Assembly: GCA_037903475.1 (NCBI GenBank)
Contig: JBAJFG010000140.1
Span: 1,550,001-1,614,000 of the forward strand
DNA from: Ancylostoma caninum
Lineage: Eukaryota; Nematoda; Chromadorea; Rhabditida; Ancylostomatidae
DNA: 64,000 bases
Reading direction: 5' to 3'
Numbering within the stretch: the first letter of the stretch is position 1; each line of letters begins with the position of its first letter. Below the pieces are notes generated by a model. The model was given only the letters and a program-made list of their open reading frames with translations. It ran no database searches and had not been told where the DNA came from. Positions 1 through 13,800 of the stretch are shown one piece after another. The position numbers and the translations under genes were made by a program.

Positions 1-2055
1 TTTGTTCAAACACTCTCATTTTACAAACGCTCTCCGCTGCTACGTCAATGAACCATATTAAACTTGGGACTTCATATGGAAACTCGAGCTCACGACTTTC
101 GTGTGCTTTTTTCTTGTACCCTCCTGAGTGACGTCAGGGCCACTGCTGCTCCTCTCTGTAGGTTTGACTAGAACTGCCTCTAAGAACACAGTTAAATAAT
201 TGAAGGACATTTCATCAATTTTATTGAAGGGAGCCACGGAAGATTTGGCATACAGTTCTCGGTGTGAACTCAGAATTTTTAATGTGCCGAGCACACAGCG
301 AAGCACTCAAATCTGACAAGAATTGGGACTTCTGAGAGTTTCAGAGACTCGCTACCCGTAGATTCCAGCAGGATAGGTCGAGTTGTACTGTTGCTGTCGA
401 CGAATGCAAATAGGCTAAACATTTTTTGGTCATTATTAGCTCACGCAAAAATTCATTTTCCCTCTGAAATGGCAACTGGTGCTATACTACTCGAGAGGGA
501 TAGTTCGATTTTGGTCGCTGCGGCGGCGGGTGGCAATTCCAGTTTTGATAGTTAACTTTGGTACCACATCACCAAAGGGTGAAGTTCCTGGTTTCTACTG
601 CTTCGTTCCCTTAAGGGAAATATTAGGAAACCCCTGATTGGCAAGAAAATTTTCAGAACACGCAAATAAACAATACGTTGAGTCTGGTGGCTACTCCATC
701 GATGAAGCGTGGCCACGTCCTGGACTGGACATCGTATTCAGAGTCAAGGTCGAGTGCCCTCGAAGTTTTCTATAAAGAAGCGCAAATATCGCGTGGATAT
801 GATACTTTGCACATCCTCACGATCCTCACGAAGCTGACACCGAACGCGTGCACACCGAAAAAAACCAGGAACTCCCAAAAAATTAGTATGAATTGGACGT
901 CTAGTGAGTTCAAGATAGAAGGGAACAACCGCAGGAGATTTTTCCGATTATTTTCCAGCAGAAACCTCATGTATGTATTTAAAGCGAACAGGCTTAATTT
1001 GTTTAACCTTATTAAGTGGTTCAATCTAAACCTAGTTAGACCGTCACCACTTCCCATTGTCGGTCCAAGAGGATAAAATGGATGGAAGGAAAGAGAAGTG
1101 GTGGGGGGAGGGGGGGGGGGTGCTGGTGGTCCCAATCACCTGGTGGTTTAAGCTCTATTTTTAAGTGGAAATTGCTGTGCTGAGAATATGTAGTGCTCAG
1201 ATGAGATTCGTAATCCCCCCCTCCCTTGCATATGTGCTGCCACTCAAAACTTATCGGAAACACGCATTAGAGTCATCTCCAACTGATTTCAGAAAAAACG
1301 ATAGCCGCATGCACTCGTTAAGACAACCAGACCTCTACCAAGAAATACGTGAAATCTACACGACAAATCCTCAGAGTAGAAGGGAGACCTAAAAAGGCTA
1401 CGTGACCTGATTCTAAGAGAATTGTTGAATCAAAGAGAATTGTTCCATCCAGTTATAATAAGGCAAATAAACTGAGAATATGGTCTGGTAAATAAGGTTG
1501 CATTCATTACACCGAGGAAGAATAATTGTAAGTCTAGGTCTTATAAGTTCTGTAAGTTTAAGCCTGTATGACCTATGCCGTAACTAGTGGAAAAATTCTG
1601 AGGAAGACACATCCGGGCCTCTTTCACTCTCAAAATTAACAACTATAAGAACGGAAAAGACATGTTCGAATCTTTATTGGGAACTCTTGTCCAAAAATCA
1701 ATTGTAAGAAATGACAGGCAGGAATCACAGTCACAGTCACTTTATAGTGTGTGGTAAGGTAAACATACCGCAATTGAAGACATCGCCGGCGGAGAAGGTA
1801 ATTAAAGGTGGCAATGGGACCTGAAACAGTTGGATGTTTGTGCACTTAGAATTTCTTCATTCCATCAAGTTCCCTAAAAACAACGAAAAAGGGTATCATG
1901 TAGAAAAATGATTCAGAAACTGAGATCGGAAAACGTCGACGGTTTCCTTTTGAAGAGTGATTCCATCTGCACTTCTTATAGAACCTAGACATGATAAGGA
2001 ACTACCATTAACTCATCAAGTTCATCACTCATTCGTAGTCAATATGATAACCAGG

Positions 2056-2661
2056 CTAGTCAATATGAAAAGGTGGTGAACTGGCTGACTTACATGGCCC
2101 AGTTGTTGAAGGCAGAGATGTGCCGTAACGGTCTGCATGAAACTTAGCCTCTCCTGTCAGATCACTCCTCCCATATTCTACCATGAAGACAACGTCTTCT
2201 TCGGTGCATGGGTAACCATGTTTGGAACTGTATGGCGTTGCTCTCTTTAGTTCGAAATATGCCGCTCTTCTAATTGGTGCTAAACTTGTTTTAAGAAACT
2301 TGTTATCCAAGGCACTACATATAAGAACCACACCACTTTAGTTAGCAGCCTTTCAATTTTTTTTAAAAATCAAAAATTGAGTCTTCCCAACCAATTCATA
2401 TACCAATAAATGCGCAAGAAATTGCTCTTCACGGTACTCTAGAAAGTTCAGCATATATGTACCTTCAATAACACTCTGATAGAGACGAAAAAGTGTGCGC
2501 GCATTTATAATTTTACACCCCAACGGTAACGTAGCAGCACCTATGCCCTTTAAATAAAGCTGTTGGAAGGAGCTAGGTTGACAGAGACGTTCATTGAGGA
2601 TCACTGCTGAGGCAATCTTAGCTAGTCTTCGCAGATATGAATCAGTGTTCAGCACATGCAC
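2056..2661 (-). other. two adjacent unrecognised open segments
   Basis: On the minus strand two open frames follow each other (2661-2353, then 2331-2056) with only a short gap. Both translate to mixed, protein-like sequence rather than low complexity; the second contains YPCTEEDVVFMVEYGRSDL. They are in different frames, so joining them would need an intron or a frameshift, and I see no convincing GT..AG pair between them. I recognise no family. They could be exons of an unknown gene, a decayed element, or chance open frames. Confidence 0.2.
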
Positions 2662-3368
2662 TTTTTTCTAGCGCATACGAGTTAATTCTGCACCAAGGAA
2701 TTGATTCGTGGTCAGATCCCAACGATAGATGCAATTTTGCGAGACATTGCAGTTGTTGACAAACTTCAGATTTCGACTTCTGAGGGGAAAAATTTCCTAA
2801 AAAACAGGAAGTCGATGGAATGAGAAGGTTTTAACTGTTTTCAACCGCATATGAGTGCCTACAATCCCCTGAAAAATTCGAACGTCTACGCTCTACTTTG
2901 AAAGGAGATATAGAAGAAAAACCAAAAGTTGCAAACTTTTTGCTCGCTACTGTATGTTAAGAAACTCATAGCGTTTTAAGAGTCATTACGGCTCATGTTT
3001 CGCTTTCTTATGAAATTTCTTAAAATATGAATTCCACATTCCTTATACCTGCTCAAGCCTTCTCAAAATTATAACCAGCACTACTGAGTACCGCGCTCCT
3101 CTGCTAAATTCAGCAACAAGCCTCGAAAACATATTATAAGTACATATCTCCCGTCCCGTCCCCACTCTCCCACCAGTATAGCAAAGATAATAATGAGACT
3201 AAGTCTATACATATTTGTGAGTTTATATCCACTGAATAACAAGCCTGTAGTCCATCGGTTACCGAAACAACATGAGTAGAAATTCAAAGCACTTATTACG
3301 GACAAAGGGCAGCAAAAGCCACCAGACAGCAAAACATGTTCGAATCCTTTGATTCTGCTAGGCTTCTG

Positions 3369-3521
3369 TTATTCTATAACAGCATTCCGTTCTTATTTGT
3401 TGGCGTAGTGATACACAACATCAGAACTACAAAGTTCTGTCGGCTGGTCTATCAGATATTGTGATGGCACATTTAGTTACTCTATAACAACACTCTGTTC
3501 TTATTTGTTGATGTAGTGATA
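3369..3521. repeat. 45-bp direct repeat, two copies
   Basis: Two 45-bp copies, 3369-3413 and 3477-3521, spaced 108 bp, differ at about 6 positions. Both contain GTTCTTATTTGTTG followed by GTAGTGATA. This looks like an old local tandem duplication. Confidence 0.6.
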
Positions 3522-5415
3522 AGATTATCTCTCAACATTCAGTGAAGTGCCATTTACATGGAATAAGTTGAGCGTACACTAAAGAAAAATCCAGCAATTA
3601 TAAGGAAAAATGCAGCAGTTAAGTATTGTACGGAAGGAAAAACCCGGCACTTAGTAAGTCACCCGAGAGATCTGTTCGAATGGCGAGCAAAACGCTTTGG
3701 GGTAGTTCTAAGGAAGTTTTCAGGCAGAATGTCGGAAGGACTGCATCAGAGAGAGGGATGTCATTAAGGGGCGCGAGACGCAGAAATAGAAAAATTAGGA
3801 AGGACCGCAGCTGCCATTTGTAAGGAAAGCAGCAGCTATTTGGAAGAAACACATTAAAAACCGGAAGAAGAGCAGGCCATCTGCCAGTTCTTAGGAATTC
3901 AGGCTGCGGTCCTTCCGATAAATTGTCTGAGTTATGGTAAAGCGACGGTGAGCTAGGGCGACTCCGTCGAGCGACAGTCCGTTTTCGACATCCCATGACC
4001 GGTATTGTAGTTTCTACGTGCACTGGCAGTACAATTTCTGAAGCACGCTATGTAAACTGGTGTTAAATTAGGAGTTTTTTCCTTCTTCCAGACTTGGCTG
4101 ATTATTTTCAGTGTTCATCGTGTAATTCAAAAGAGCAGAACTTCAAATTTTCAGAAGAAAAACTCGAAATGTGTTTTTTTTTAGCGCGGAATCTTCTGAA
4201 AGCACGTATGGCAAGCTGGAACTCATCAAGCGGAGCTCACAATGGTTGGTAGAGGGTAGTAATATTGTGATGAAACTTGCTGAATAACACACTGCTTTTG
4301 ATCCTGAGCAACTACAAAACGGATCCAACTCATTATTGAATTCGGCACGCACGTGAAAGGGCACACTACATACACTGCCTTCTTTCATACTGGTATACTT
4401 TAAACTGTTCGGCAACATTTCTAGCCAGAACCGTCTCGCAAACGGCATTCCATTTCCTCTTCCTTTTCTCTCTCGTGCTTTGCAACGGTTTGATACTGAG
4501 GCAGTGTTTGGCCTATGAAGCAATGGCTTTCTTCTCAAATTCTCATGCTCTTGTGTTAAATATCGTCTATTTGACCAAACATTGATTATTTGTTAGTTCT
4601 TCCTGAAATAAGAACTATCCCATTCCGACGTTACAACTGGAACTTAGCAAAACATGCATAGCTAAATGTTCGAATGGATTCAAAATGGCTCGCTCGATTT
4701 CTCTGATGAGTTTGAAAATTATCTCCCTCGAGTCCCTAAATAATCATGAAAACGGAGCAAGTCACATTGTCTAGAGGTTGTTGCTAACACCTTCAATGGT
4801 CCCTTACCAATTGAGCTATCGATAAGTTGGTGATAGATTTGTCTAAGAGGATGGAGCGCTGACATGGCACATAAAGCGTCCCCGCAGCTCGTTTCTACAT
4901 TGTGGCCGGAAATTACCCGTGTACCACCCTAAAGCGATCAAAATGCTGTACAACGACTCAATTCTGGCAAACTTAGTGGAGAAGTTAGTTAGCTCTTGCA
5001 GTGGACAATACAGTTGTCATGGTCAAGATTCTCTTAGGAACACTAGAGCAAAGACTTCCAGATGCAATCCCAGTGAAAATCATCATTAGGCAGTGAGAAT
5101 CACCGTAGTCTACATTGTCTTCGAGTACAAGGTGGCTCATTGTTATGGTGACAGAAAAAAGCAATCATTTAAAACTCAATTAACTTCGTATGAAACTAGG
5201 TATACAATGGTATTTTAGTTCGCTCTTCAACATTGAACAAAAGCATGTATTAGAGTCGGAAATATCATGCATCTACTGCCGCATCGACGCTGAGACCTTT
5301 GACAGTTTCGTTGACGCTGGCACGCCGGCGATGTCGTCAACTCATCCTAGCCGAATGGACTTTCTTCCAACATTTATGTGGGAAAAATCAAGGAATTCCT
5401 ATCCCTGTGAGTTTT

Positions 5416-5622
5416 TTATGAAGGGACTGCCCCCCAAAACTGAACGAGCTGAATGAAGGATAGGAGGGATTGGAATTTAGGGTTTCTCAGTGGTTCGAAA
5501 ATTTCATGCATTTTTTCGACTGCTGCAAACAATGTCGAACCTCCCATTCCCATTTCTACTGGAATTTGTTCCCAACCCTTTACTGCTTCGAATCGTTGTG
5601 TAAGCCGATTTCTTAGACGCGG
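5416..5622 (-). other. orphan 68-codon open segment
   Basis: On the minus strand, a 68-codon open stretch bounded by stops reads as well-mixed protein with segments GWEQIPVEMGMGGSTLF and AAVEKMHEIFEPLRNP. No start codon or clear splice site defines it, and I recognise no family. It might be one exon of a decayed gene or transposon. Confidence 0.2.
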
Positions 5623-6055
5623 TCAACAATATAAAAACGAAGCGTGCCAAAACGGCATCGTTTTAAAAATGTTCGTTGGCTTCGCGATGACACTAGGTAA
5701 GAACCAGTCAGAAATTGCCCATGTCTTCTGTGAATATTGAAAGCGATGACCAAGTGCTAACCAAAAAAAAAAAATAAATATGATTGTGAGTCAGATGCAG
5801 CAACTCAGAGCAAATTCCGGAAGCTTATGTACAAGGTGTCAGCATAATCATGGGCCACCCTGCACGACACTTCACAATTTCGTTACTTCTAGCAGTGCAG
5901 GACATGATTTGCTCGTAACAGAAATTTGGGCTCGAAGGAGTCGGTTGAGCTGAAGCCACAAAATAGACACCGAAAATCGAGCGATGGCGTTTTTTTACTG
6001 TAGTTTCCAAGCGTTTGTGTCTCCGCTGATAGAGAACATCAGGAAAATTTTATTA

Positions 6056-6630
6056 CAGGATGGGCCATAAATACGGTAACACAGAAAAATATACACCGAC
6101 AAATAATTTATATGTAATTTGAAGCATTGTATGATTTATTTTCAGTAGATCATACTTGACATAAGACAATCGTTCACCTCGGGATATCCTCTGTCAGCTC
6201 CGAAACAAGACCCAAAATACTAAGGGAAGTCGCTGGCTGTGGCGCGCAAGTAATTGGGGTTCAGGTCATCCAACACTTTTCGAAGCGTTTGCTCAATTAA
6301 TCCGAATTCTGGAGAGGTAATGAACAAGCCCTGGTCTCGGGAATCAGCAAAGCCCACTTACCCTACTGACTGAGACCGAAACAAATGGATAGTCACTCGA
6401 TGAAACGAATAGGACCCGAAACATATTTTCGACTGAGTCCTGAATCAAACATGAATTGTGGGTCGCAGCACTGTTGCGGTAAAACGTTGCGAAGAGACAT
6501 CTAAACTGAGTTTAACATCAAAGCAAAACAATTTTCTTCAAAGAAATAATAATAATAATAAAGAAAAATTAATAATAATAATAACAATAAAGAAAAATTT
6601 GTGTTGTTACCATATTTTTGGTCCACCCCA
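6056..6630. mobile_element. TA-flanked inverted-repeat element (mariner-like ends)
   Basis: The left end CAGGATGGGCCATAAATACG (6056) continues into GTAACA. It is matched in inverted orientation by the right end, which reads TGGGGTGGACC...ATATGGTAACA on the minus strand (6601-6630). Both ends abut a TA dinucleotide (6054-6055 and 6631-6632), as expected for Tc1/mariner-type insertions. The interior (575 bp in all) has an AAT-rich run at 6546-6592 and no intact transposase. The arms are imperfect, about 19 of 26 matched. Confidence 0.4.
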
Positions 6631-7866
6631 TAATATTAAAATTATTAGTCGATAGAAGTTGGTAGAATATATTTGGAAATTGACATTTGATACATTAAGT
6701 ATAACATTGTTCGCAAGCGAGTTATTAATCCGAGTGAAAAAAAACAGTCACCCAATTACGTGCTAGTTACTGGGTTGTTCGGGAAGCAATTGGGATTTTT
6801 AAGCATTTCAAAAAAGCTTTATTTTCTTGCAGTGAAAAGACATTAATCAGTAATACACTTTCTGTTTTGTGTGACTGCCTTTACCATCTCTCTGGTAATT
6901 TCGTAATTCCTCCCTTACAGAATTTCAGATCTTTTTCAGCGAAAAACTGGGCTGCATAAGATTTGATATCTTTAGCTTCGCCAAAGGTTTTCTCATTCAA
7001 ATAGTTTGCATGGTCGTACGCATACGATCAAGCATCCCTTTCGAAATACTTTCATGAACATAAACGACTATCAATCAGAAAGTGATGAAAAGTTGAATTA
7101 CTTTTATAATAATAGAACCTTACAATGCCATTCAAAGGGCTTCAAATAACTCCCTTAATCACAACAAAGAAACTGGTTGTTTTTGAAAAGATATAAGCAG
7201 TTTGATTTGAAACATAAGCGATTACCAACAAGTACAGTAAATCGCTCGCGACGGTGATTTTTCAAGTCCTGTCGAGGGTGAGATCACTCAAACATGATCG
7301 CAACAGCTGAAGGAAGCTCGTACCACTTTTTGTTATACTATTGCTTTTCACGTAACGCATAACTATATTGAAATTGCACTATGTACCTCTGAACCCTATC
7401 AGTACAGCATTGTCAAGCCACTTTGAAACATTCAGCATGATCGTGTCACATTCGTATTCATAAAACATTTGATACCCTGTTTCAACATCTAAATAGGTTT
7501 CCCACTCCACTCTAAAGAGTAGTTGTACGCCTCTTATAGTGTTTATACGTTTATTTTACTACCTTTTCAAGGATTTTGCACGATTCTCGCTCCAGAACAT
7601 TGTCTGTTCTAAGAAATTTCCAGAGAAACGAGTGTGGATTGGCAAAATTCAATTGTACATAGAAATCTTTGTAAACACGGAATCGTATTCATATTTCGAA
7701 CTGCTCTGCGAACCGTCAAGTTAACAGAGCTCGTCAAGGGACAAGACGGGTAAATGCGTAAAGGTGGGCTCAATCCAAAATATATCTCCATATTCATATT
7801 TCATTTTGGCCCAGTTGTACACATATTTTTTACATGTATAGAGCAAGTCGGATATCAGGCGTAATC
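6631..7866. other. upstream region of GT11 copy A
   Basis: About 1.2 kb upstream of the first coding exon. No recognisable gene, RNA or repeat was seen. A promoter or trans-splice site for copy A would lie here, but no sequence element is distinctive enough to name. Confidence 0.3.
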
Positions 7867-10800
7867 ATGCTTGTGAGGGCTTTGGTTGCCAGCTTGCTAA
7901 TTATTCAATTTGGAATGATTATTTGGGTGCAAAAATGGTGCATTGTGGACATATTTGCTACGAATCAAAAATTCGTGCGATTTCACCTGAACCACGGTCG
8001 ACTAGGAAATCAGGTGTTCTTTTTTATGAAATATATACCTTAAACAGCGAAACTCGTGATTCACAACATGTGACACCTAAATTTCTGTAAAATGCAACAT
8101 CCACCTAGTTTTGCCTGAGAACCATTTTTGAAACAAATGCCGTATCATTCAACATATAACAATGATGTGTTCACTTGCGCCTAACAGTACGTCACTTCAG
8201 TTGTTCCACTTCATCACTGGGTATGGCATTGCTAGAACGTTGGGAAGAACACATTACATTCCATTTCTCAATGAGAGTGATCATGTTCCAAGATATTTGA
8301 AACAGATGACCAAGGTCTTCCCGCGTTTGCGAGAAACTTATGTTATTGCGCCGGTGAGTTCACTCGTCATACCGTAGGCTGGCAATATCGCCCACGTAAA
8401 GTGTAGCATCCCTCATTCTCATCACCTAACTTCGATGCTGGCAACGCAGCATCGCTAATAATGTGAGCTCCAATTGTGAGTCAGAACTTCACAAAATTCA
8501 ATCAGTTTACTTTCTCTGGAACATGGTTGACGGTTGGTCACGGAATAAGCCATTTGCAGAACCCGAGCTCCCTTCACGAGAGTGTATAGGACATTGAGAA
8601 GGGAGTGAATATTGGTGCATTCATGGATTGAAAACAAATGATGCGGTTGTGCATTCTCAAACATTCTCGAAATTGATTGAAAACGACTACGTCTTGAATA
8701 TACATGATACTTCTACAGCTTCTACAGCTTACTCATGGTCATTTCGACACAACGCTAGTCCCTTTGCGGCAATATCACTATATCGTTATGCATCACTAGT
8801 GCGAACTAATGCAAGGGCGGGAGCGTAGCGTTGCGAGGCCTCTGACATAGTTCACAGCGACGCTGTCCCAGCGACCGTTCAGCCCCAACAGTTCTCTTGA
8901 AACTGCTCCTATTACAGTATGTATTACACGCAAATTGTGTGATAAGATACAAGAACGTTGTAAAAAATTAAATATTTTGATCTTATCATTTCCATTCATT
9001 TCCTTCACCGCGAAGTTGTCACTGTAAAGTACGTCATGTGGCTCACACTGGAAGGAGTTACATTCACTGGTTGAATGAAGCTCGTCGTGACTCTCGGCGA
9101 CGACTTCCTGCCAAAGGACGCCTTCGACCAGTGTCGACTGGTCCCGCACCGAACTCCGCGGTGCGTGCTCATTCTCAGCCGTATCGCCTCTACGATCATG
9201 CCGCTGGTTGGCCGCGTCCACTGCCTCAACAGTATAAATACGGCCTCTTCCTCCATATGGTTTCAGTCCATCTCGTTGCGCTAGACAGTCGCCTGAAGTC
9301 AACCGCTCCAACGTCTCATCCGCAGCACGCAATTCTGCCTACGGTTCGATGATGCCGTCGCCGTCCGAAGTTCTGCTATTTCGACAAGACGCCGATCGTC
9401 GCCAGCCAACTCCATCTCGTCAACAGTATGCTGTCGTCGATCAACGAACGCCGCGCGTGTACAGGCCGTTTCTGACTTGACTCACTAAGCGTTCGTATTT
9501 ACAATTTATTTTGTCGAATTTGCGCTCACAGTGTGGAGAGTGCTTCGGGACAGCAGCATTCTCCAACTTATTTTGTATTGATGTTGATTTCTACACTGGG
9601 GATATGAAGCGGCTATAGATTGATATGTGTATGGATCAGAAGGAAAAACTCTGGTTGATGGTTGAAAGTGGGGGAAGATTGGAGCGTGAAATTAGTTGTG
9701 TCTTGCTATAATCGTTGAACAAATCCGATCGAGTGAAAGGAAAGAATGGAAATGATGAGAACAAAACGTTACAACTTCTTCTACTAAGTGCGCTTGAAAA
9801 TTCCGGGGCAGTTGCACCTAATTTTTCAAAACGCCATCATTTGGCTCAAGGTTAATAATTCTACTCAATTCGAAAAGCATTGGCAACAGCGTAATGTTGC
9901 CAATATGGCCTAAAAAGTTTGTTCCAGAAGCTGAAAATTTGACAAGTTTATACTCGGAAGAGTGGCACACGTCACTTTTGAGTAGGATCTGTTCATTGAA
10001 AGTTTTACAGCGATTGTAAATCCGTAGAAGCTTGAAATGGGGATAGTCTGTCAGAGACAGGTCCAAATAGTAATAAATATTAGGTCGGAATTTTGAAGTA
10101 CGAATGGCCATTCTTTATACGGTTGACACTGCAACATGCTGGTATGCGACATCCCTCAGAAGCATGGGATCACGTACGTTCCCCTATTTAGGCCTTATAC
10201 TTAAGAGTTTCTTCATGATTATTTCAGATAAAACTTCATCTGAAACCGTTGTATGCCCATATGCGTAAAATATGTCGCATTGGTGCTAAGCTTCAGACTC
10301 TTACTGATGAGAATGGTAATACCTACATAACCAATCAAGAGAAAGCAGATGCCTGGGCAAAATATTTTTCCAGTGTGTTTTCACCCGATGAAATACCCAC
10401 TGAACCTATATCGGACAGCTTCCAATCTGGAAGTGCGTATGATTCTAAATTCTACGTTTCTCCCACCCAGGTTTTGGAATATTTGCGTACACTTAAACCT
10501 TCCACTTCTTCAACTTTTGATGGGATTTCCACAAATAATATACCGCAATTGCTCTAAAACTCTTTTTCGTCGTCTAACCCACATATTTTATATATCCCTC
10601 CTTTATGGTGAAGTTCCCCTCATTTGGAAAAAAGCCATCATCACAGCTATTCCAAAAAAGGTCAACGCTCATTCTCTTGTAGATTTCAGACTCATAAGCA
10701 TAAATCCCCCCTGTATCGAAATACTCGAGAAACTGATACGAAACACATTCTATCATGGCTCGACAAGTGTGATTCGATTCCGCTAGAACAACATGGTTTC

Positions 10801-13800
10801 CTTTCTGGTGGTTCGACAACTACGTTGCTAGCTAATTCGTTACATGATTGGGTCTCGGCTATAGGGAATGACGAATCGGTTGACATTGTCTATTTTGACC
10901 TCTTTAAGGCCTTTGATAAAGTAAACCATCATATACTATTAGTGAAGCTAAAAAAATCTTGGTATAGATCGTTTATTACTGAGGTGGTTGGAATGCTATT
11001 TAAAAGATAGGTATATGATGGTGAAAATCAATGATATCTTCTCCTCTCTGAAGCTTATAGATGTCCGAGCAGGGTGCCCCAGGGAGGTGTTCTATCACCA
11101 CTACTGTTTCTAATTTACACCATGGATTTACCCCCCCCCCCCTTGTTGAAAGTTAGCCCACAGATCAAAGTCCAAATATGCGCCGATGATATTAAAATCT
11201 ATGCACATTATGATAATGCTGCAGCTGACGACGCACATTCTATCCTATCCAGATCTATCGAAGCAATGTTAAAGTGGTCAAAAGATCACCATTTACCTCT
11301 TAACTTGAACAAAACTGATCTTGCACCTAGGAAAACTCCATACAAGGATTATTACGTAAATGGAACTGTAATTAATCGAAAAGATGAGGTAAGAGATCTC
11401 GGCGTTCTAATAGATTCAAAACTATCTTTCTCGAATCATATCACCCACACGGTTAATAGGGCTCGAAAAATGCTGTTCCTGATATTCCGCAATATTCATT
11501 GTAACGAGCCTAAAATTCTGATTCGCCTGTACAAGTATTATGTTTTACCGCACTTGGAATATTGCACGCAGATCTGGTACCCCTACCTTGTTAAACATAT
11601 CCGGAAGATAGAAAGCGCCCAACAAACGTTCACTAGGATATTGCATTATAAGTCCCACCAATCCAGAAATCCTATGGAAACAGCTATGACATATAAGGAA
11701 CGACCATTTGAGTTAAGAATGGATAGTCTAAAAAAAGAAGAGGAATTAGAGATCTTGTTTTTGCTTTCCGAAAAACTTGAAACTAGATTGAGGCCCAGCA
11801 AATACTGGATACTTAGACCATCATATGGAAGAGTGAATAGGCTAACATTAGATCCCAGAACAAACACCTCAAAATATTCGTCTATTTTATTCAATTCTTT
11901 CTTCCTCAGGACATCAAGGTGGTTACGCAAGCTCTCCGTGAATTTGCAGAAATCTACCCATGTCTTTGAGAAAACATGACGAAAAAGCGATATTCTGAAG
12001 ATATTAGGACTTTTTGAGCATTAGCGATGATAAATTGGAAATGGTCATTTCTTGTCAGCCTGGACTCGGGGACGAACTCCTCTGTCGTACATAACCCATT
12101 CTCTTTTATTAATAACAATTCTTCCAAAAAAGTTATTGTTGAGATCGAGTTGTTGGATAATCTGTAGGCCGAATATCTGCTGGCTTGCCAGTGTAAACGT
12201 TAGTGTTCTGCGCTCGACTCACGTAAAGTCCATCTGCTCACCTTCCTCTAATCACCCTCCCCGTAATGTCTTCCGCACTTTGCATAGAGTCTGGTTCAAC
12301 CTGCTCTTTCCATACGCCTTTGTGAAGATCAATTCTCTGAGCAGCTCGTGGAGCATTTTTCAAACTCTCACCTCCACTCGGACTTCTTGTGAACCCACGA
12401 GCTCCTGGCACTTTATTATCCATTAACGCATTACTAATGTTATGGGTCGCTCCCCTTGTTGATCGTCCAGATTTGACTTCATAAAGCAAAATTTCACGAT
12501 TTTGCTGACTGCACTTAGCATTTTTTTTGTAACTAAAACACAGCAACGCTGTGATGTTCGATCCGAGCCAGGAATGGTATGGGTAGCAGAAGTTTCAGAC
12601 TAGCTGCACACATGAAAACCGTTGCAGGATATCGCAACCACAAGGGGCAAAACTACATTGAACAGTGAAACACCAGTAACTACCCCGGAACTTTTGCACG
12701 CACCTGACATCTTATCACAGAACTTGCGTGTGATAGTATTTCGTAACAGAAGCAGTTTCACGGAAACTGTCGGAGCTAAGTGGTCGCTGCAAGAGCGTCG
12801 CTCAATTTTTTGATCATTCCACTGCAATGGGAACCCGTAATACAATGCAGAGCGGACGTCTTTTTTCGTTGGTCACTACCAGACTCCCCTCCATATAGGA
12901 TTGAGGTCAGTATTTCTTCACATCCTTGTGACGCTAGGGAGAGGTCAATAGATCGTAACAGATTTTTGCGATGTGATAGAATAGTGCTCGCGACGCTTTC
13001 GAGGAAACTGCCTTATTGTGTGGCCCCATCTACTTTTCGTAATCAGCACCCCCCCCCCCGAAAATTCCACTCCTAAGCTGGGATCTAGCGCTGGAGTCAC
13101 TTCATTTCCTATACACCAAAGTCATATTTATGAGCACAGCACTTTCAAAGTTCTTTTCTTGCATGACTCCTTCTAGTAAATGCAGTTAAGGCAGGCATCA
13201 ACGAAACCCTTGTGCCATTTGCTAATTCCTGTTGTGTCTATGACAACCCGTCAAGGTGCGTTGTTTTTATTTGACTTAGTTTGCTAATAAATGTGAAGTG
13301 AACACGGTCACATATTGACTTATACTTCAGGCTGCAGGATAACAACGCTAGCTATTTGGTTCTAAATTTCATCTATGGCCAGAATCCGCGATACTTTGAC
13401 AAGTATTTGCCAGAAGTTCGACAGATTTTGACATTTTCGGACAACTACCGTCGTGAGGGAGATTATATCGTTGATCTACTGAAAACGTGAGCTTACTATA
13501 ACTTTAAGAAAACCCCCGTTATTTGTGAAGATAAAAGCAGATTTTGCCCGCAAAGTTCCTGAGACTATTTATCAATTGAAGGACTTTTGTCAAATTTGAA
13601 GGCAGTCTGCCAACAGTGGCACACACTGTCAGCACATCGCAATTGTTCAACGAGCACGAAGAATCACAACTTACAGATGTGAAGAAATCCAGATCGGAGT
13701 CGCAAATCGAAGTCCTTGCAGAACACAGCTTCATTGCAAACGGCAGTGCAGACAGAGAGCAATTACTCGTATAAACGCGTGCACGTTCCGCGTGGTGGGA

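Larger units (their letters stand above)
1..6055. other. gene-poor stretch, nothing recognised
   Basis: No homologous gene, splice-consistent exon chain or RNA gene was recognised in this stretch. It contains a 45-bp direct repeat near 3.4 kb, a G-run near 1110-1120, and three unrecognised open segments on the minus strand (2056-2331, 2353-2661, 5416-5622) that are described separately. Otherwise it looks like ordinary AT-rich intergenic DNA. Confidence 0.5.

Noticed and set aside
4785..4822. Possible tRNA gene on the minus strand (TAGCTCAATTGGTAAG)
   Set aside because: A box only; no B box GGTTCRANTCC at the right distance and no cloverleaf could be drawn.
7834..7866. Upstream ATG of GT11 copy A adding 11 residues
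   Set aside because: Copy B begins at the position aligned with 7867, and the added residues would precede the signal anchor without similarity to anything in copy B.
8796..9332. 178-codon minus-strand open frame
   Set aside because: Antisense of a GC-rich block; overlaps several equally long frames and shows no recognisable domain.
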